Origin: Mycolicibacterium aichiense
GTDB lineage: Bacteria; Actinomycetota; Actinomycetes; Mycobacteriales; Mycobacteriaceae
NCBI RefSeq assembly: GCF_010726245.1
Contig: NZ_AP022561.1
Location: 868,001 to 932,000 of the forward strand
Direction: 5' to 3'
Length of the DNA: 64,000 nucleotides
Positions 8,284-16,164 of the stretch are shown in pieces. The notes under the pieces were generated by a model. The model saw only the letters and a list, made by a program, of their open reading frames with translations, was not told where the DNA came from and searched no databases. Within the stretch, counting starts at the first letter, position 1. Every line of letters begins with the position of its first letter. Both the position numbers and the translations under genes were made by a program.

Positions 8284-9117
8284 TCAGCTGTCCCGGTCGG
8301 CGGTCAGCAGCATCGCGTCACGCTCGATCGGCTCGAACTCGGCGTCGAGGATGGACACGATGTGGTCGACGATCCGCGTGGCCAGCAACTCGCCTTTGGC
8401 CGCAGTGGCCTGGGTCGCCGATGCGAGCACGCCGGTGGCGGTCGACATCGAGGGGTCGATCGGCAGGACGTCCCACGGCACGTTCCGGGCCGGTGCGTCA
8501 TCGACGATGCGATCCATTCGCACGGTGGCGGGTCGGAGGTATTCGAACAGTGACGTCTCGATCACCGCGGCGTGTTCGAGCGCGAGGCCGGGAAAGCCGT
8601 CGGGGAACAGCACACCCAGGTCGGCCGCCCCGAACTCGGGCATCGCGTTCTCGACGACGACGATCTTCACTCCGGGGGAGCGCCCCGACACCAGGTAGGC
8701 CGGTTCGTAGACGAAATTGGTGTTCTCGAAGTGCCAGTTGTACAACATAATTCGGCGGAATCCGGTGCGGATCAACTCGTCGAGCAGGTCCTCGATCATC
8801 GCGATGAAGGTGGTGGCGCGCAACGACAAGGTGCCGGGGAACTGCTGCCCGCCGCCGCTGGCCGGGCGCGACCGATAGCCGAGCCGCAGCGCGGGACCCA
8901 CCACGAATGGGCGTTTGGCCGCCGCCAGCCGCAACAGCGTCTGCGGGATCACCCAGTCGGCGCTCACCGGCAGGTGCGGCCCGTGCTGCTCGGTCGACCC
9001 CACCGCGATGACGATCGGCGCGTCGGCGGCTGCGGCGGCCGCGATCTCGGGCCAGGTCATCCACTCGTACTCGGTGGTGCCTGCGCCGATGGCAGGTTTC
9101 ATCAGGTCGTGGGTCAT
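8284..9117 (-). CDS. Creatininase-family amidohydrolase
   Basis: 277 residues from ATG 9117. By alignment from memory with Pseudomonas creatininase the metal ligands are kept: E43 and H45 in GSTEQHGPH, D54, H129 and E131 in NWHFEN. The SGGGQQFPGT loop and a VDDAPARNVPWDV segment are also creatininase-like. The tyrosine of the NGHYEN motif is Phe here, and the tryptophan before the EHGG histidine is missing (LALEHAA). A different cyclic amide or lactam substrate is therefore possible. First gene of an operon with two SDRs and a TetR regulator. Confidence 0.82.
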   Translation of the reverse strand: MTHDLMKPAIGAGTTEYEWMTWPEIAAAAAADAPIVIAVGSTEQHGPHLPVSADWVIPQTLLRLAAAKRPFVVGPALRLGYRSRPASGGGQQFPGTLSLRATTFIAMIEDLLDELIRTGFRRIMLYNWHFENTNFVYEPAYLVSGRSPGVKIVVVENAMPEFGAADLGVLFPDGFPGLALEHAAVIETSLFEYLRPATVRMDRIVDDAPARNVPWDVLPIDPSMSTATGVLASATQATAAKGELLATRIVDHIVSILDAEFEPIERDAMLLTADRDS

Positions 9118-9141
9118 CGCTCACCTTTATTTATTCGGAGA

Positions 9142-9196
9142 CGAACAATTGATAACACGACAGCGCGATATCGGCGCTTTCGATACATTATCGAAA
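9142..9196. promoter_or_regulatory. Promoter/operator with perfect TTTCGATA-CAT-TATCGAAA palindrome
   Basis: The AT-rich spacer upstream of the creatininase operon carries an exact 8 bp inverted repeat around CAT at 9178-9196. The nonamer CGAACAATT at 9142-9150 recurs upstream of the aldolase at 10195-10203. Length and symmetry fit a TetR-type operator; the TetR gene at the end of the operon is the likely partner. Confidence 0.5.
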
Positions 9197-9223
9197 CAGC
9201 TGGTTCTCGTATCCGAAACACCG

Positions 9224-10162
9224 TCAGGACCGCACGTATCCGCACTCCGGATCGACGATGTTGTGCAGCTGCTCGCCGCGTAGCCAGCGCCCGAGGTTGT
9301 CGACGAACACGCCGATCATGTCGACCTCGAAGCCGACGTAATCGCCGGACATGTGCGGTGACACCAGGACGCCCGGCATCGACCACAGCGGCGAGTCCGC
9401 AGGCAGCGGCTCGACCTCGAACACGTCGAGCGCGGCCCCGGCGATGGTGCCGGTCCGCAGTGCCTCGACGAGGTCGGCCTCGACCACCGTGGGGCCCCGC
9501 CCGACGTTGACCACGAAGCCGCCCGGCCCCAGTGCGGCGAGCACGTCCGCGTCGATCAGCCCGGTGGTGGCCGCGGTCAGCGGCGCGGCGGCGATGAGGA
9601 TGTCCACCTCGGCGGCGACGGCTGTCATCGCATTGGATTCCTGGCGGCCGACCAGCGTTACCTCCACATCGAGCCTGCTCATCCGGTCTGCGATGGCTCG
9701 CCCGATCGAACCGGTGCCGATGACGGCGGCACGCTTACCGGCGAGCCGGCCGGTCGTGCGGTAGAGCCAGGTGTGCTCGCGTTGCAGTGCGAGAGTGTGC
9801 GGAAACCCTTTGACGAAGCTGAGCACAGCGGCGAGCACCCACTCGGCGATCGGGACGTCGAAGACGCCGCGCGAGTTGGTCAGCGTGACCTGACGGCTGA
9901 CGAGCTCCGGGCAGATCAGCCGGTTGACGCCCACCGACGCGGCGTGCACCCAGCGCAGCCGGTCGGCGCTGCGCAGCACCGGCGCAAGATCGGTGAACCG
10001 GTGGTCCCAGACGTACAGCACCTCGGCCCCGGCGAGCTGGTCACCGGTGGGCGTTCCGCGCACCTCGACGACGTCCACGTCGGGCGGGATCAGCGAAAGC
10101 GGCGGTGCAGGCAGCTCGGGGTCGGGTTCGGCGATGACCAGCACCCGCGGACGACTCGACAC
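9224..10162 (-). CDS. D-2-hydroxyacid dehydrogenase (NAD-binding)
   Basis: 312 residues from GTG 10162 (MSSRPRVLVI). The central Rossmann domain has IGTGSIGRAIADR, and the catalytic triad of the family is present: Arg in NVGRGP, Glu in DVFEVEP and His in VSPHMSG. It resembles GhrA/phosphoglycerate-dehydrogenase-like enzymes that interconvert 2-keto and D-2-hydroxy acids in the cytosol. It is divergent from a class II aldolase, with both starts inside a 78 bp spacer, suggesting a joint role in a hydroxy-acid pathway. Confidence 0.87.
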   Translation of the reverse strand: MSSRPRVLVIAEPDPELPAPPLSLIPPDVDVVEVRGTPTGDQLAGAEVLYVWDHRFTDLAPVLRSADRLRWVHAASVGVNRLICPELVSRQVTLTNSRGVFDVPIAEWVLAAVLSFVKGFPHTLALQREHTWLYRTTGRLAGKRAAVIGTGSIGRAIADRMSRLDVEVTLVGRQESNAMTAVAAEVDILIAAAPLTAATTGLIDADVLAALGPGGFVVNVGRGPTVVEADLVEALRTGTIAGAALDVFEVEPLPADSPLWSMPGVLVSPHMSGDYVGFEVDMIGVFVDNLGRWLRGEQLHNIVDPECGYVRS

Positions 10163-10194
10163 ACTCTGCTCCGTTCGGCTCGCCGCGACGTGGG

Positions 10195-10222
10195 CGAACA
10201 ATTTCGATATCGTATTTGAAAT
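10195..10222. promoter_or_regulatory. Candidate operator between dehydrogenase and aldolase genes
   Basis: The spacer contains CGAACAATT (10195-10203) overlapping TTTCGATA (10202-10209), and ATTTC/GAAAT arms at 10201-10205 and 10218-10222. Both CGAACAATT and TTTCGATA also occur in the creatininase promoter, so one regulator may serve both. The second half-site is imperfect here. Confidence 0.35.
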
Positions 10223-10240
10223 CCATTGAATAGGACCATC

Positions 10241-10987
10241 GTGACTGAGCCGAGCAATTTTCTCGACCCGTACGCCGGCGAACCGGCGATCACCGATCCG
10301 CTCGAACTGCGAGAGCACCGCAAGCGGCGTCTGGCGCTGGCGTACCGGGTGTTCGGCGCCATGGGCTGGGGTTCGCTGGGCGACGGGCACATCTCGGCCC
10401 GCGATCCGGAGCAGCCCGAGTGCTTCTGGCTCGGCCGCTATGGGGTGCCGTTCCGGTTCATGACCCCCGACGATCTGGTGCTGGTGCATGCGGACGGGAC
10501 GGTCGACCGAGGTCATATCAATGTGGCCGCCTACTACATCCACGCCCCGCTGCACGAGGCCCGTCCCGACGTCGTTGCCGCCGCACATTGCCATACCCCT
10601 TACGGCACACCGTTTTCGGCGATGGTGACTCCGCTGGCCCCGATATCGCAGGAGGCGTGCGCCTTCTTCGGCGATCAGGAGATCTTCGACGACGAGGAGG
10701 TCAACATCTCCTCGACCGACGGCGGAAAGCGCATTGCGGCCACCCTCGGCGCAGCGCGGGCAGCGATCCTGCGCAACCACGGGCTGCTGACCGTCGGTGG
10801 CAGCGTCGACGCGGCGGTCGGATACTTCCTGATGATGGAGCGCAGCGCGGAGGTCCAGGTGAAGGCGCGCGACGCCAAGCCGATCGGCGCCGAGGCCGCC
10901 CGGCGAGTGCACGACATGTTCGACGAGGTTGCGGCCTGGCAGGTATTCCAATGGGCGCAAAGGACTTACGTTCCCGACTCGATCTGA
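10241..10987 (+). CDS. Class II aldolase/adducin-domain protein
   Basis: 248 residues from GTG 10241, preceded by a short GGA site; an in-frame TTG at 10226 is possible. Zinc ligands of the fuculose-phosphate aldolase fold are visible: HCH in AAAHCHTPYG and the later histidine in RNHGLLT. Family members are aldolases or decarboxylases for sugar phosphates and hydroxy acids. The divergent D-2-hydroxyacid dehydrogenase suggests a hydroxy- or keto-acid substrate, but which one cannot be read. Its stop lies 3 bp from the convergent ureohydrolase stop. Confidence 0.83.
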   Translation: MTEPSNFLDPYAGEPAITDPLELREHRKRRLALAYRVFGAMGWGSLGDGHISARDPEQPECFWLGRYGVPFRFMTPDDLVLVHADGTVDRGHINVAAYYIHAPLHEARPDVVAAAHCHTPYGTPFSAMVTPLAPISQEACAFFGDQEIFDDEEVNISSTDGGKRIAATLGAARAAILRNHGLLTVGGSVDAAVGYFLMMERSAEVQVKARDAKPIGAEAARRVHDMFDEVAAWQVFQWAQRTYVPDSI

Positions 10988-10990
10988 GGC

Positions 10991-11941
10991 TCAGCTGTTG
11001 GCGACGATCAGACTCAGGAGATCGAAGACCACTGTCGCGGCGGCGATGGATGTGATCTCGGCGTGGTCGTAGGCGGGTGCGACTTCCACGACGTCCGCCC
11101 CGACAACGTTGATCCCGTTGAGGCGGCGCAGCATTCGCAGGAGTTCGCGGGACGTCAGCCCACCGGACTCGGGTGTTCCGGTGCCGGGCGCGAACGCGGG
11201 ATCGAGGACGTCGATGTCGATCGAGAGGTAGACGGGCAGGTCGTCGACCCGGCGGGCGACGACGTCGACCGCCGCCTCCACTCCCATGACGTCGAGGTCG
11301 CCGGCCCGGATGATCTGAAACCCCATCCGGGCATCGTCCTCGAGGTCCATCCGGTCATAGATCGGGCCGCGGATGCCGACGTGGATCGAGTGGTCCTCGA
11401 TGAGCAGGCCTTCCTCGAACGCCCGGCGAAACGGGGTGCCGTGGGTGACCGGCGCCTTGAAGTAGGTGTCCCAGGTGTCGAGATGGGCGTCGAAATGCAC
11501 GAGAGCCAACGGTCCGTGGAACGCATGCAGCGCGCGCAGATTCGGCAGTGCGACGGTGTGGTCACCGCCGATCGCGACCACTTTGCGCGCCCGCTGGCCG
11601 ATGATGTCCCGCATACCGTTCTCGATCTGCGTGCAGGCCTCGGCGATGTCGAACGGCGTGATGGTCACGTCTCCGGCATCGACGATCTGCACCTGCTCCA
11701 GTGGCGCGACGCCGAATTCGACGTGATAGCCCGGACGCAAGGTACGCGCCGCCTGGCGCACCGCCATCGGGCCGAACCGCGCGCCCGGACGGTAGGAGGT
11801 GCCGCCGTCGAACGGCAGACCGACCACCGCGATGTCGTAGTCGGCCACCTCATGGATGTCGGCGATCCGCGCGAAGGTGCCCTTTCCCGCGTAGCGGGGT
11901 ACCTGGGTCGACGGCGTGGCGCCGACGGGTGTCTCGGACAT
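10991..11941 (-). CDS. Ureohydrolase (agmatinase/guanidino-acid hydrolase family) 1
   Basis: 316 residues. All manganese ligands of the arginase/agmatinase fold are present: H128 in GGDHT, D151-H153-D155 in FDAHLD, and D242 and D244 in SIDIDVLDP. Enzymes of this family remove urea from guanidino compounds. Its ATG shares one base with the stop of a second ureohydrolase, so the pair is translated together. Agmatinase, guanidinobutyrase and guanidinopropionase are all possible. No arginine decarboxylase is nearby, which makes agmatine itself less certain. Confidence 0.87.
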   Translation of the reverse strand: MSETPVGATPSTQVPRYAGKGTFARIADIHEVADYDIAVVGLPFDGGTSYRPGARFGPMAVRQAARTLRPGYHVEFGVAPLEQVQIVDAGDVTITPFDIAEACTQIENGMRDIIGQRARKVVAIGGDHTVALPNLRALHAFHGPLALVHFDAHLDTWDTYFKAPVTHGTPFRRAFEEGLLIEDHSIHVGIRGPIYDRMDLEDDARMGFQIIRAGDLDVMGVEAAVDVVARRVDDLPVYLSIDIDVLDPAFAPGTGTPESGGLTSRELLRMLRRLNGINVVGADVVEVAPAYDHAEITSIAAATVVFDLLSLIVANS

Positions 11942-13035
11942 CAGTGGTGGTGGTGTGGTCGGGCCCCGCCGTCACCGCGGCGGCGCGCTTGCTCGCCCTC
12001 GGTGATCAGCCGGAGCTGTTCGTCCGCCTCGCGTCCGGCGAGCAACGGTTGCATCGGATCCCAGGTGGTGCCGGCAGCCCTGTCCTTGCGCCGGCGGGCG
12101 ATCGCGGAGATGACCTCCAGGACAACACGATTGCCGAGCAGCGCGGTGATGTCGGCGTGGTCGTAGGGTGGTGCAACCTCGACAACGTCCACCCCGACGA
12201 CCGGCAACTCGTAGCAGATGCGCCGCACGGCGTCGAGCAGTTCGCGCGCCGAGAAACCGCCCGGCTCCGGTGTTCCTGTGCCGGGTGCGTGGCCGGGATC
12301 GCACACGTCGATGTCGACGGAGATGAACACACCCTCGCAATCGGTGGTGGCGATGTCGAACGCCTCGGTCAGGCAGGGCTCCAGGCCCCGGGCGACGATC
12401 TCGGTCATCTCATAGGACCGCAGGCCGTTCGCGGCCATCCACTGCAGGACGGGCTCGTCGGGCCAGTATCCGCGCAATCCCAGTTGCAGGAACCGATCTC
12501 CCCGCAGAGCACCGGATTCGATGAGCCTGCGCATCGGGGTGCCGTGGCCGACGAGCGAGCCGTTGAGGATGTCGCCGGTGTCGGCGTGAGCGTCGAAATG
12601 GATCATCGACACATTTCCGAATCCGTAGTGGCGGGCGACCCCGGTGTGGTCGGGCCAGGCGATGGTGTGATCACCGCCCAGAATGATGGGGATCGCGCCC
12701 GCGGCGGTGATCTTGTAGACGTCCTCCTCGATCATCTTCACGGCCTGCTCGATGTCGCCGCTGTAGAGCATCACGTCACCGGCGTCGTAGACCCGCAGGT
12801 CTTTGAGGCCGTCGACCCGCAGCGCGAGGCTGGGGCGGGAGCCGTCCTGCGGCAGGTAACACGCCTGCCGCAGCGCCGACGGCCCGAACCGGGCGCCGGA
12901 GCGGTAGCTGGTTCCGCCGTCCAGTGGGGCACCGAGGATCACGATATCGGCGTCGGCATAACTGGATTCGTCGGTGAGGTCACATCGGGGGACACCGAGA
13001 AAGGTGATGTCCGGACCGAACAGGACGCCTGCCAT
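11941..13035 (-). CDS. Ureohydrolase family protein 2 with C-terminal His-rich tail
   Basis: 364 residues, longer than the usual 300-320. The metal site is intact (H123 in GGDHT, D148/H150/D152 in FDAHAD, D241 and D243 in SVDIDVCDP). The last 50 or so residues form a basic extension ending in four histidines. It overlaps ureohydrolase 1 by one base and follows a TetR gene by 19 bp. Either two isozymes with different guanidino substrates or a heteromeric hydrolase would explain the arrangement. Confidence 0.87.
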   Translation of the reverse strand: MAGVLFGPDITFLGVPRCDLTDESSYADADIVILGAPLDGGTSYRSGARFGPSALRQACYLPQDGSRPSLALRVDGLKDLRVYDAGDVMLYSGDIEQAVKMIEEDVYKITAAGAIPIILGGDHTIAWPDHTGVARHYGFGNVSMIHFDAHADTGDILNGSLVGHGTPMRRLIESGALRGDRFLQLGLRGYWPDEPVLQWMAANGLRSYEMTEIVARGLEPCLTEAFDIATTDCEGVFISVDIDVCDPGHAPGTGTPEPGGFSARELLDAVRRICYELPVVGVDVVEVAPPYDHADITALLGNRVVLEVISAIARRRKDRAAGTTWDPMQPLLAGREADEQLRLITEGEQARRRGDGGARPHHHH

Positions 13036-13054
13036 GTGTGCTGCCTTTCGTTGC

Positions 13055-13657
13055 TCAGGTCTTGTGCAGTGCGATCACTGCGGTGAATACGTGGCGCAGG
13101 GTCGCCCGGATCCGGCGCTTGTCCACTGGGCCCAGCGGCCGGTAGAGGTTGTCGATCTCCAGGCCGGCCATCACCGCCATCACGGTGCGCGAGTCGAGTT
13201 CGGGCTGTCCCGACCCGATGTCGCGGAACAGCCTGCTGAGCGCGGGAATCATTGCCGCGTACCAGGCTTCGAACATCGGGCGGAGGCGTTCGTCCCGGCT
13301 GGCCTCGGTGACCAGTTCGTAGCGGGTGACGATCGCACCCGGCGGAGAGCTGAACCCGTCGATGATCATGTCGGCGACCAGGTCGGCGAGCTGCTCGGCC
13401 GGCATGGACGGGTCGAGCCGCTGCGCGGTGGCGACGACCCGTTCGATCTCGCGATCCGACAGCTGCGCGAACGACTGCGCGATCAGATCGGACTTGTCGT
13501 CGAAGTAGTAGCTCAGCGCACCCAGCGGTATCTGGGCCTGGTTGGCCACCAGGCGCATGGAGAGTCCGGCCAGACCGACCTGCGCCATGACTTCGATTGC
13601 GGCGTCGATGATCTCGGTTCGGCGTGCCGCACCGCGAGCGGTGGTGCCAGCCGTCAT
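13055..13657 (-). CDS. TetR-family transcriptional regulator
   Basis: 200 residues; its ATG at 13657 overlaps the stop of the solute-binding lipoprotein (ATGA), fixing the start. The N-terminal HTH with SMRLVANQAQIPLGALSYYFDDKSDLI is classical TetR/AcrR. It lies between the binding protein and the two ureohydrolases in one minus-strand transcript and probably senses their substrate. The perfect 11 bp inverted repeat at 15275-15299, in front of this operon, is the natural operator candidate. Confidence 0.87.
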   Translation of the reverse strand: MTAGTTARGAARRTEIIDAAIEVMAQVGLAGLSMRLVANQAQIPLGALSYYFDDKSDLIAQSFAQLSDREIERVVATAQRLDPSMPAEQLADLVADMIIDGFSSPPGAIVTRYELVTEASRDERLRPMFEAWYAAMIPALSRLFRDIGSGQPELDSRTVMAVMAGLEIDNLYRPLGPVDKRRIRATLRHVFTAVIALHKT

Positions 13658-15216
13658 CCCTGGTGCTTGAGGGTGGAGAAGTCGGTGTCCCACATCCAGG
13701 CCGGCTGGCTCTGCCAACCGGAGTAACCCTTGCGGGCGGCAACCGTGTTGTATATGTCCGACAAGTTGATCCAGCAGAACGAGTCGCGGTAGGCCTTGCC
13801 CGCGTCGACATACAGCGCCTGCGACTTCGCCGGGTCTGGTTCGGCGCTGCCGGCGTCCAGGAGCTTGTCGGCCTCGGGCACCGAGCAGCCCAGGATGTTG
13901 ACCGGCGCGTTGGTGTACTGGTAGATCCTCGAGAAGGTATCGGGGTGCGCAGCATCAGGATTCCACGACTCCGCGAACAGGTCAGGGCGCTGGTCCGGGT
14001 TTTGGGGCAGGGCGAACAGCTGTGCCGACGGGAAGTCGCGGACCGTCGCCTTGAAACCCGCGGCCTGCAGGATCACCTGGGTCTGGTTGGCCAGGTCCTG
14101 AAGGCTGCTGTCGCCGGACGGGTAGCCGATGGAGACGTCACCGCCGCTGCGACCGATCGCGGCGAGCTTCGACGGATCAAAGGTGTGCACGTCGGGGACC
14201 GCCCCGTCCGGCAGCATCCCGACCGGGTAGAACTGCGTCGAGGGAGACCCCTGCGCTCCGAAAACCTGTGTGGTCAGCGCCTTTTGATCGAGTGCGGCGG
14301 ACAACGCCGCGCGGGCGTCCTTCGAGGCGAAGACCGCCGACGCCGGATTCACCATGATCATGGCCTTGATCAGCGCGTTCTGCTGCAGTACCTCGGTGTC
14401 GGGACCGCTGGCCAGCGCCTCGTAATCACCTTTGGACAGCCCGTGCAGGACCATGTCGAGCTCACCGTTGCCGAGCTGGAGGCGCTGCACCGCGGAGGCG
14501 GTCACCACCGGCATCTGCACCGATGTGATCTGAGGAGCCGGTCCCCAGTAGTTCTTGTTCGCGCTCATCGTGTAGTGGCTGGCCTGCACCGCATCGGTCA
14601 ATTCGTAGGGGCCGGTCCCCGCGGTGTGCGAGGCAAGCCACGCCGAGGCATGGTCGTCGCCGGTGGTGTGCTGTGCGACTGCGGTCGGGCTGGTCATCAG
14701 CGGTCCGTACGGGGATGCGAGGTAATCCAGAAAGGGCGCAACGGGTTTGGTGAGGGTGACCACGAAGGTGCTCGGGTCCGGCGTCTGCATGTCCTTGACG
14801 TCGGCGAGCATGTAGGCCGGACCGCCGTTCATGTCGATCCGCCGCTGGAAGCTGGCCTTGGCGGCCGCCGAGTCGAACGGGGTGCCGTCGGCGAACTTGA
14901 CACCGTCCCGCAGGGTGAACGTGTAGGTCAGTCCATCCGGGGTGACGTCCCACTTGGTGGCCAGCAGGGGTGCGATCTTCGTCGTCCCAGGCGCGTACTG
15001 CAGTAGCCCCTGGTAGGTCGAGGTCATGATCAGCAGGCCCTCGGGCTGGTAGAACGTGTCGGGGTCCAGCGGCGGCGGGTCCGACATCAGCGGAGTGCGC
15101 ACCGTCGACGCCTCGGCGGCAGTGTTGTTGGGGCTGTTGGTCTTTCCCGAGCAAGCCGTCCCGGCGAACAGCAGCGCGACGAGCGCCAGCGGTGCGATTC
15201 CCGACGTGAGTTTCAT
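13654..15216 (-). CDS. ABC-type solute-binding lipoprotein, family 5 (peptide/nickel type)
   Basis: 520 residues. The N-terminus is a lipoprotein signal (MKLTSGIAPLALVALLFAG then TAC at the lipid cysteine, a slightly unusual lipobox). The body matches SBP family 5, with the YTFTLRDGVKFADGTPF signature. It would capture a small cationic or peptide-like ligand outside the membrane. No permease or ATPase gene is nearby, so it must share a transporter encoded elsewhere or act as a sensor. First gene of the TetR-ureohydrolase operon, so its ligand may be a guanidino compound. Confidence 0.85.
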   Translation of the reverse strand: MKLTSGIAPLALVALLFAGTACSGKTNSPNNTAAEASTVRTPLMSDPPPLDPDTFYQPEGLLIMTSTYQGLLQYAPGTTKIAPLLATKWDVTPDGLTYTFTLRDGVKFADGTPFDSAAAKASFQRRIDMNGGPAYMLADVKDMQTPDPSTFVVTLTKPVAPFLDYLASPYGPLMTSPTAVAQHTTGDDHASAWLASHTAGTGPYELTDAVQASHYTMSANKNYWGPAPQITSVQMPVVTASAVQRLQLGNGELDMVLHGLSKGDYEALASGPDTEVLQQNALIKAMIMVNPASAVFASKDARAALSAALDQKALTTQVFGAQGSPSTQFYPVGMLPDGAVPDVHTFDPSKLAAIGRSGGDVSIGYPSGDSSLQDLANQTQVILQAAGFKATVRDFPSAQLFALPQNPDQRPDLFAESWNPDAAHPDTFSRIYQYTNAPVNILGCSVPEADKLLDAGSAEPDPAKSQALYVDAGKAYRDSFCWINLSDIYNTVAARKGYSGWQSQPAWMWDTDFSTLKHQG

Positions 15217-15274
15217 CGGGCAAGTCTCAGGTCGGCTGATTTCGACTGTGTGACATGACGGTTACCACCTTGTA

Positions 15275-15299
15275 CGAACGTCCAAGTTTTGGACGTTCG
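15275..15299. promoter_or_regulatory. Perfect 11 bp inverted repeat operator (CGAACGTCCAA-GTT-TTGGACGTTCG)
   Basis: The repeat sits in the 153 bp spacer between the divergent solute-binding protein and SDR genes, about 60-70 bp from each start. Arms of 11 bp match without error around a 3 bp centre, as expected for a dimeric TetR-family operator. The TetR encoded at 13055-13657 is the likely binder; it would then control both directions. Confidence 0.6.
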
Positions 15300-15369
15300 A
15301 CCTAGAAAGGTGTGCGGCGAGCACCTAGTGTCGGCGTCGTACAGCTGAACAACGAAGGGAGCAAGCGCA

Positions 15370-16164
15370 ATGCCCGCTACGCCAAGCGCGTTTGACCTGA
15401 GCGGTCAGGTGGCTCTGGTCACCGGATCGAGCAGTGAGCTCGGTATCGGCTTCGCCTCGGCGCGGCTGCTGGGTCAACTGGGTGCTGCGGTGATGGTGAC
15501 CGGCACCACGGATCGGGTGTATCAGCGAGCCGAGGAGCTCGCGGCGGACGGGATCCGGGCGCAGGCCCACATCGCCGACCTGTTCGACCGCGACGCGGCG
15601 CAGGGCCTGGTCGAGGCCGCCGAGGTGGCGTTCGGCAAGCTCGACATCCTGGTGAACAACGCCGGCCTGGCCTCGGTGAACAGCCCCGAGGAGCCCAACT
15701 CGCTGATGGTGATGACCGACGAGGAATGGTCACTTGCCCTGCGGCGCAACCTCGACAGCGCGTTCTTCGTCACGCGGGCGGCACTGCCCGGAATGGTCGA
15801 ACGCGGTTACGGCAGGGTGGTCCATGTCGGTTCGACGGCCGGGGTGCTGACCGCTTACACCGGTGACGTCGGCTATCACACCGCCAAAGCGGCGATGCTG
15901 GGGATGACGCGTTCGATGAGCGTCGACTACGCCAAGAACGGCATCACCGCGAACCTCGTGCTGCCCGGGTGGATCGCGACGGCCGCTCAACTGCCCTCGG
16001 AGGTGGCCGCCGGCAACGCCACCCCGATCGGACGATCGGCCACCGCCGACGAGGTGGCGGCCGGCGTCGCCTTCCTGGCCACTCCGGGAGCCTCCTATGT
16101 CACCGGCACCACCCTGATCATCGACGGCGGCAACGCGATCTGCGGGGCCACCCCGGCCGCCTAG
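15370..16164 (+). CDS. Short-chain dehydrogenase/reductase with altered glycine loop
   Basis: 264 residues from ATG 15370 with a GAAGGGAG ribosome site. NNAG, catalytic serine (VGSTAG) and YHTAK are canonical, but the cofactor loop reads TGSSSELGIG, two residues longer than TGxxxGIG. That recalls enoyl-reductase-like or divergent SDRs. It is divergent from the guanidino operon and shares its palindromic control region, which suggests it works in the same pathway. The stop overlaps the convergent prrB stop. Confidence 0.83.
   Translation: MPATPSAFDLSGQVALVTGSSSELGIGFASARLLGQLGAAVMVTGTTDRVYQRAEELAADGIRAQAHIADLFDRDAAQGLVEAAEVAFGKLDILVNNAGLASVNSPEEPNSLMVMTDEEWSLALRRNLDSAFFVTRAALPGMVERGYGRVVHVGSTAGVLTAYTGDVGYHTAKAAMLGMTRSMSVDYAKNGITANLVLPGWIATAAQLPSEVAAGNATPIGRSATADEVAAGVAFLATPGASYVTGTTLIIDGGNAICGATPAA

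Noticed and set aside
6856..9117. Mycofactocin-type cluster (creatininase-family peptidase plus SDRs)
   Set aside because: No mftA peptide, mftB or radical-SAM mftC gene is nearby, the SDRs lack the insertion of mycofactocin-dependent enzymes, and the hydrolase resembles creatininase more than MftE.
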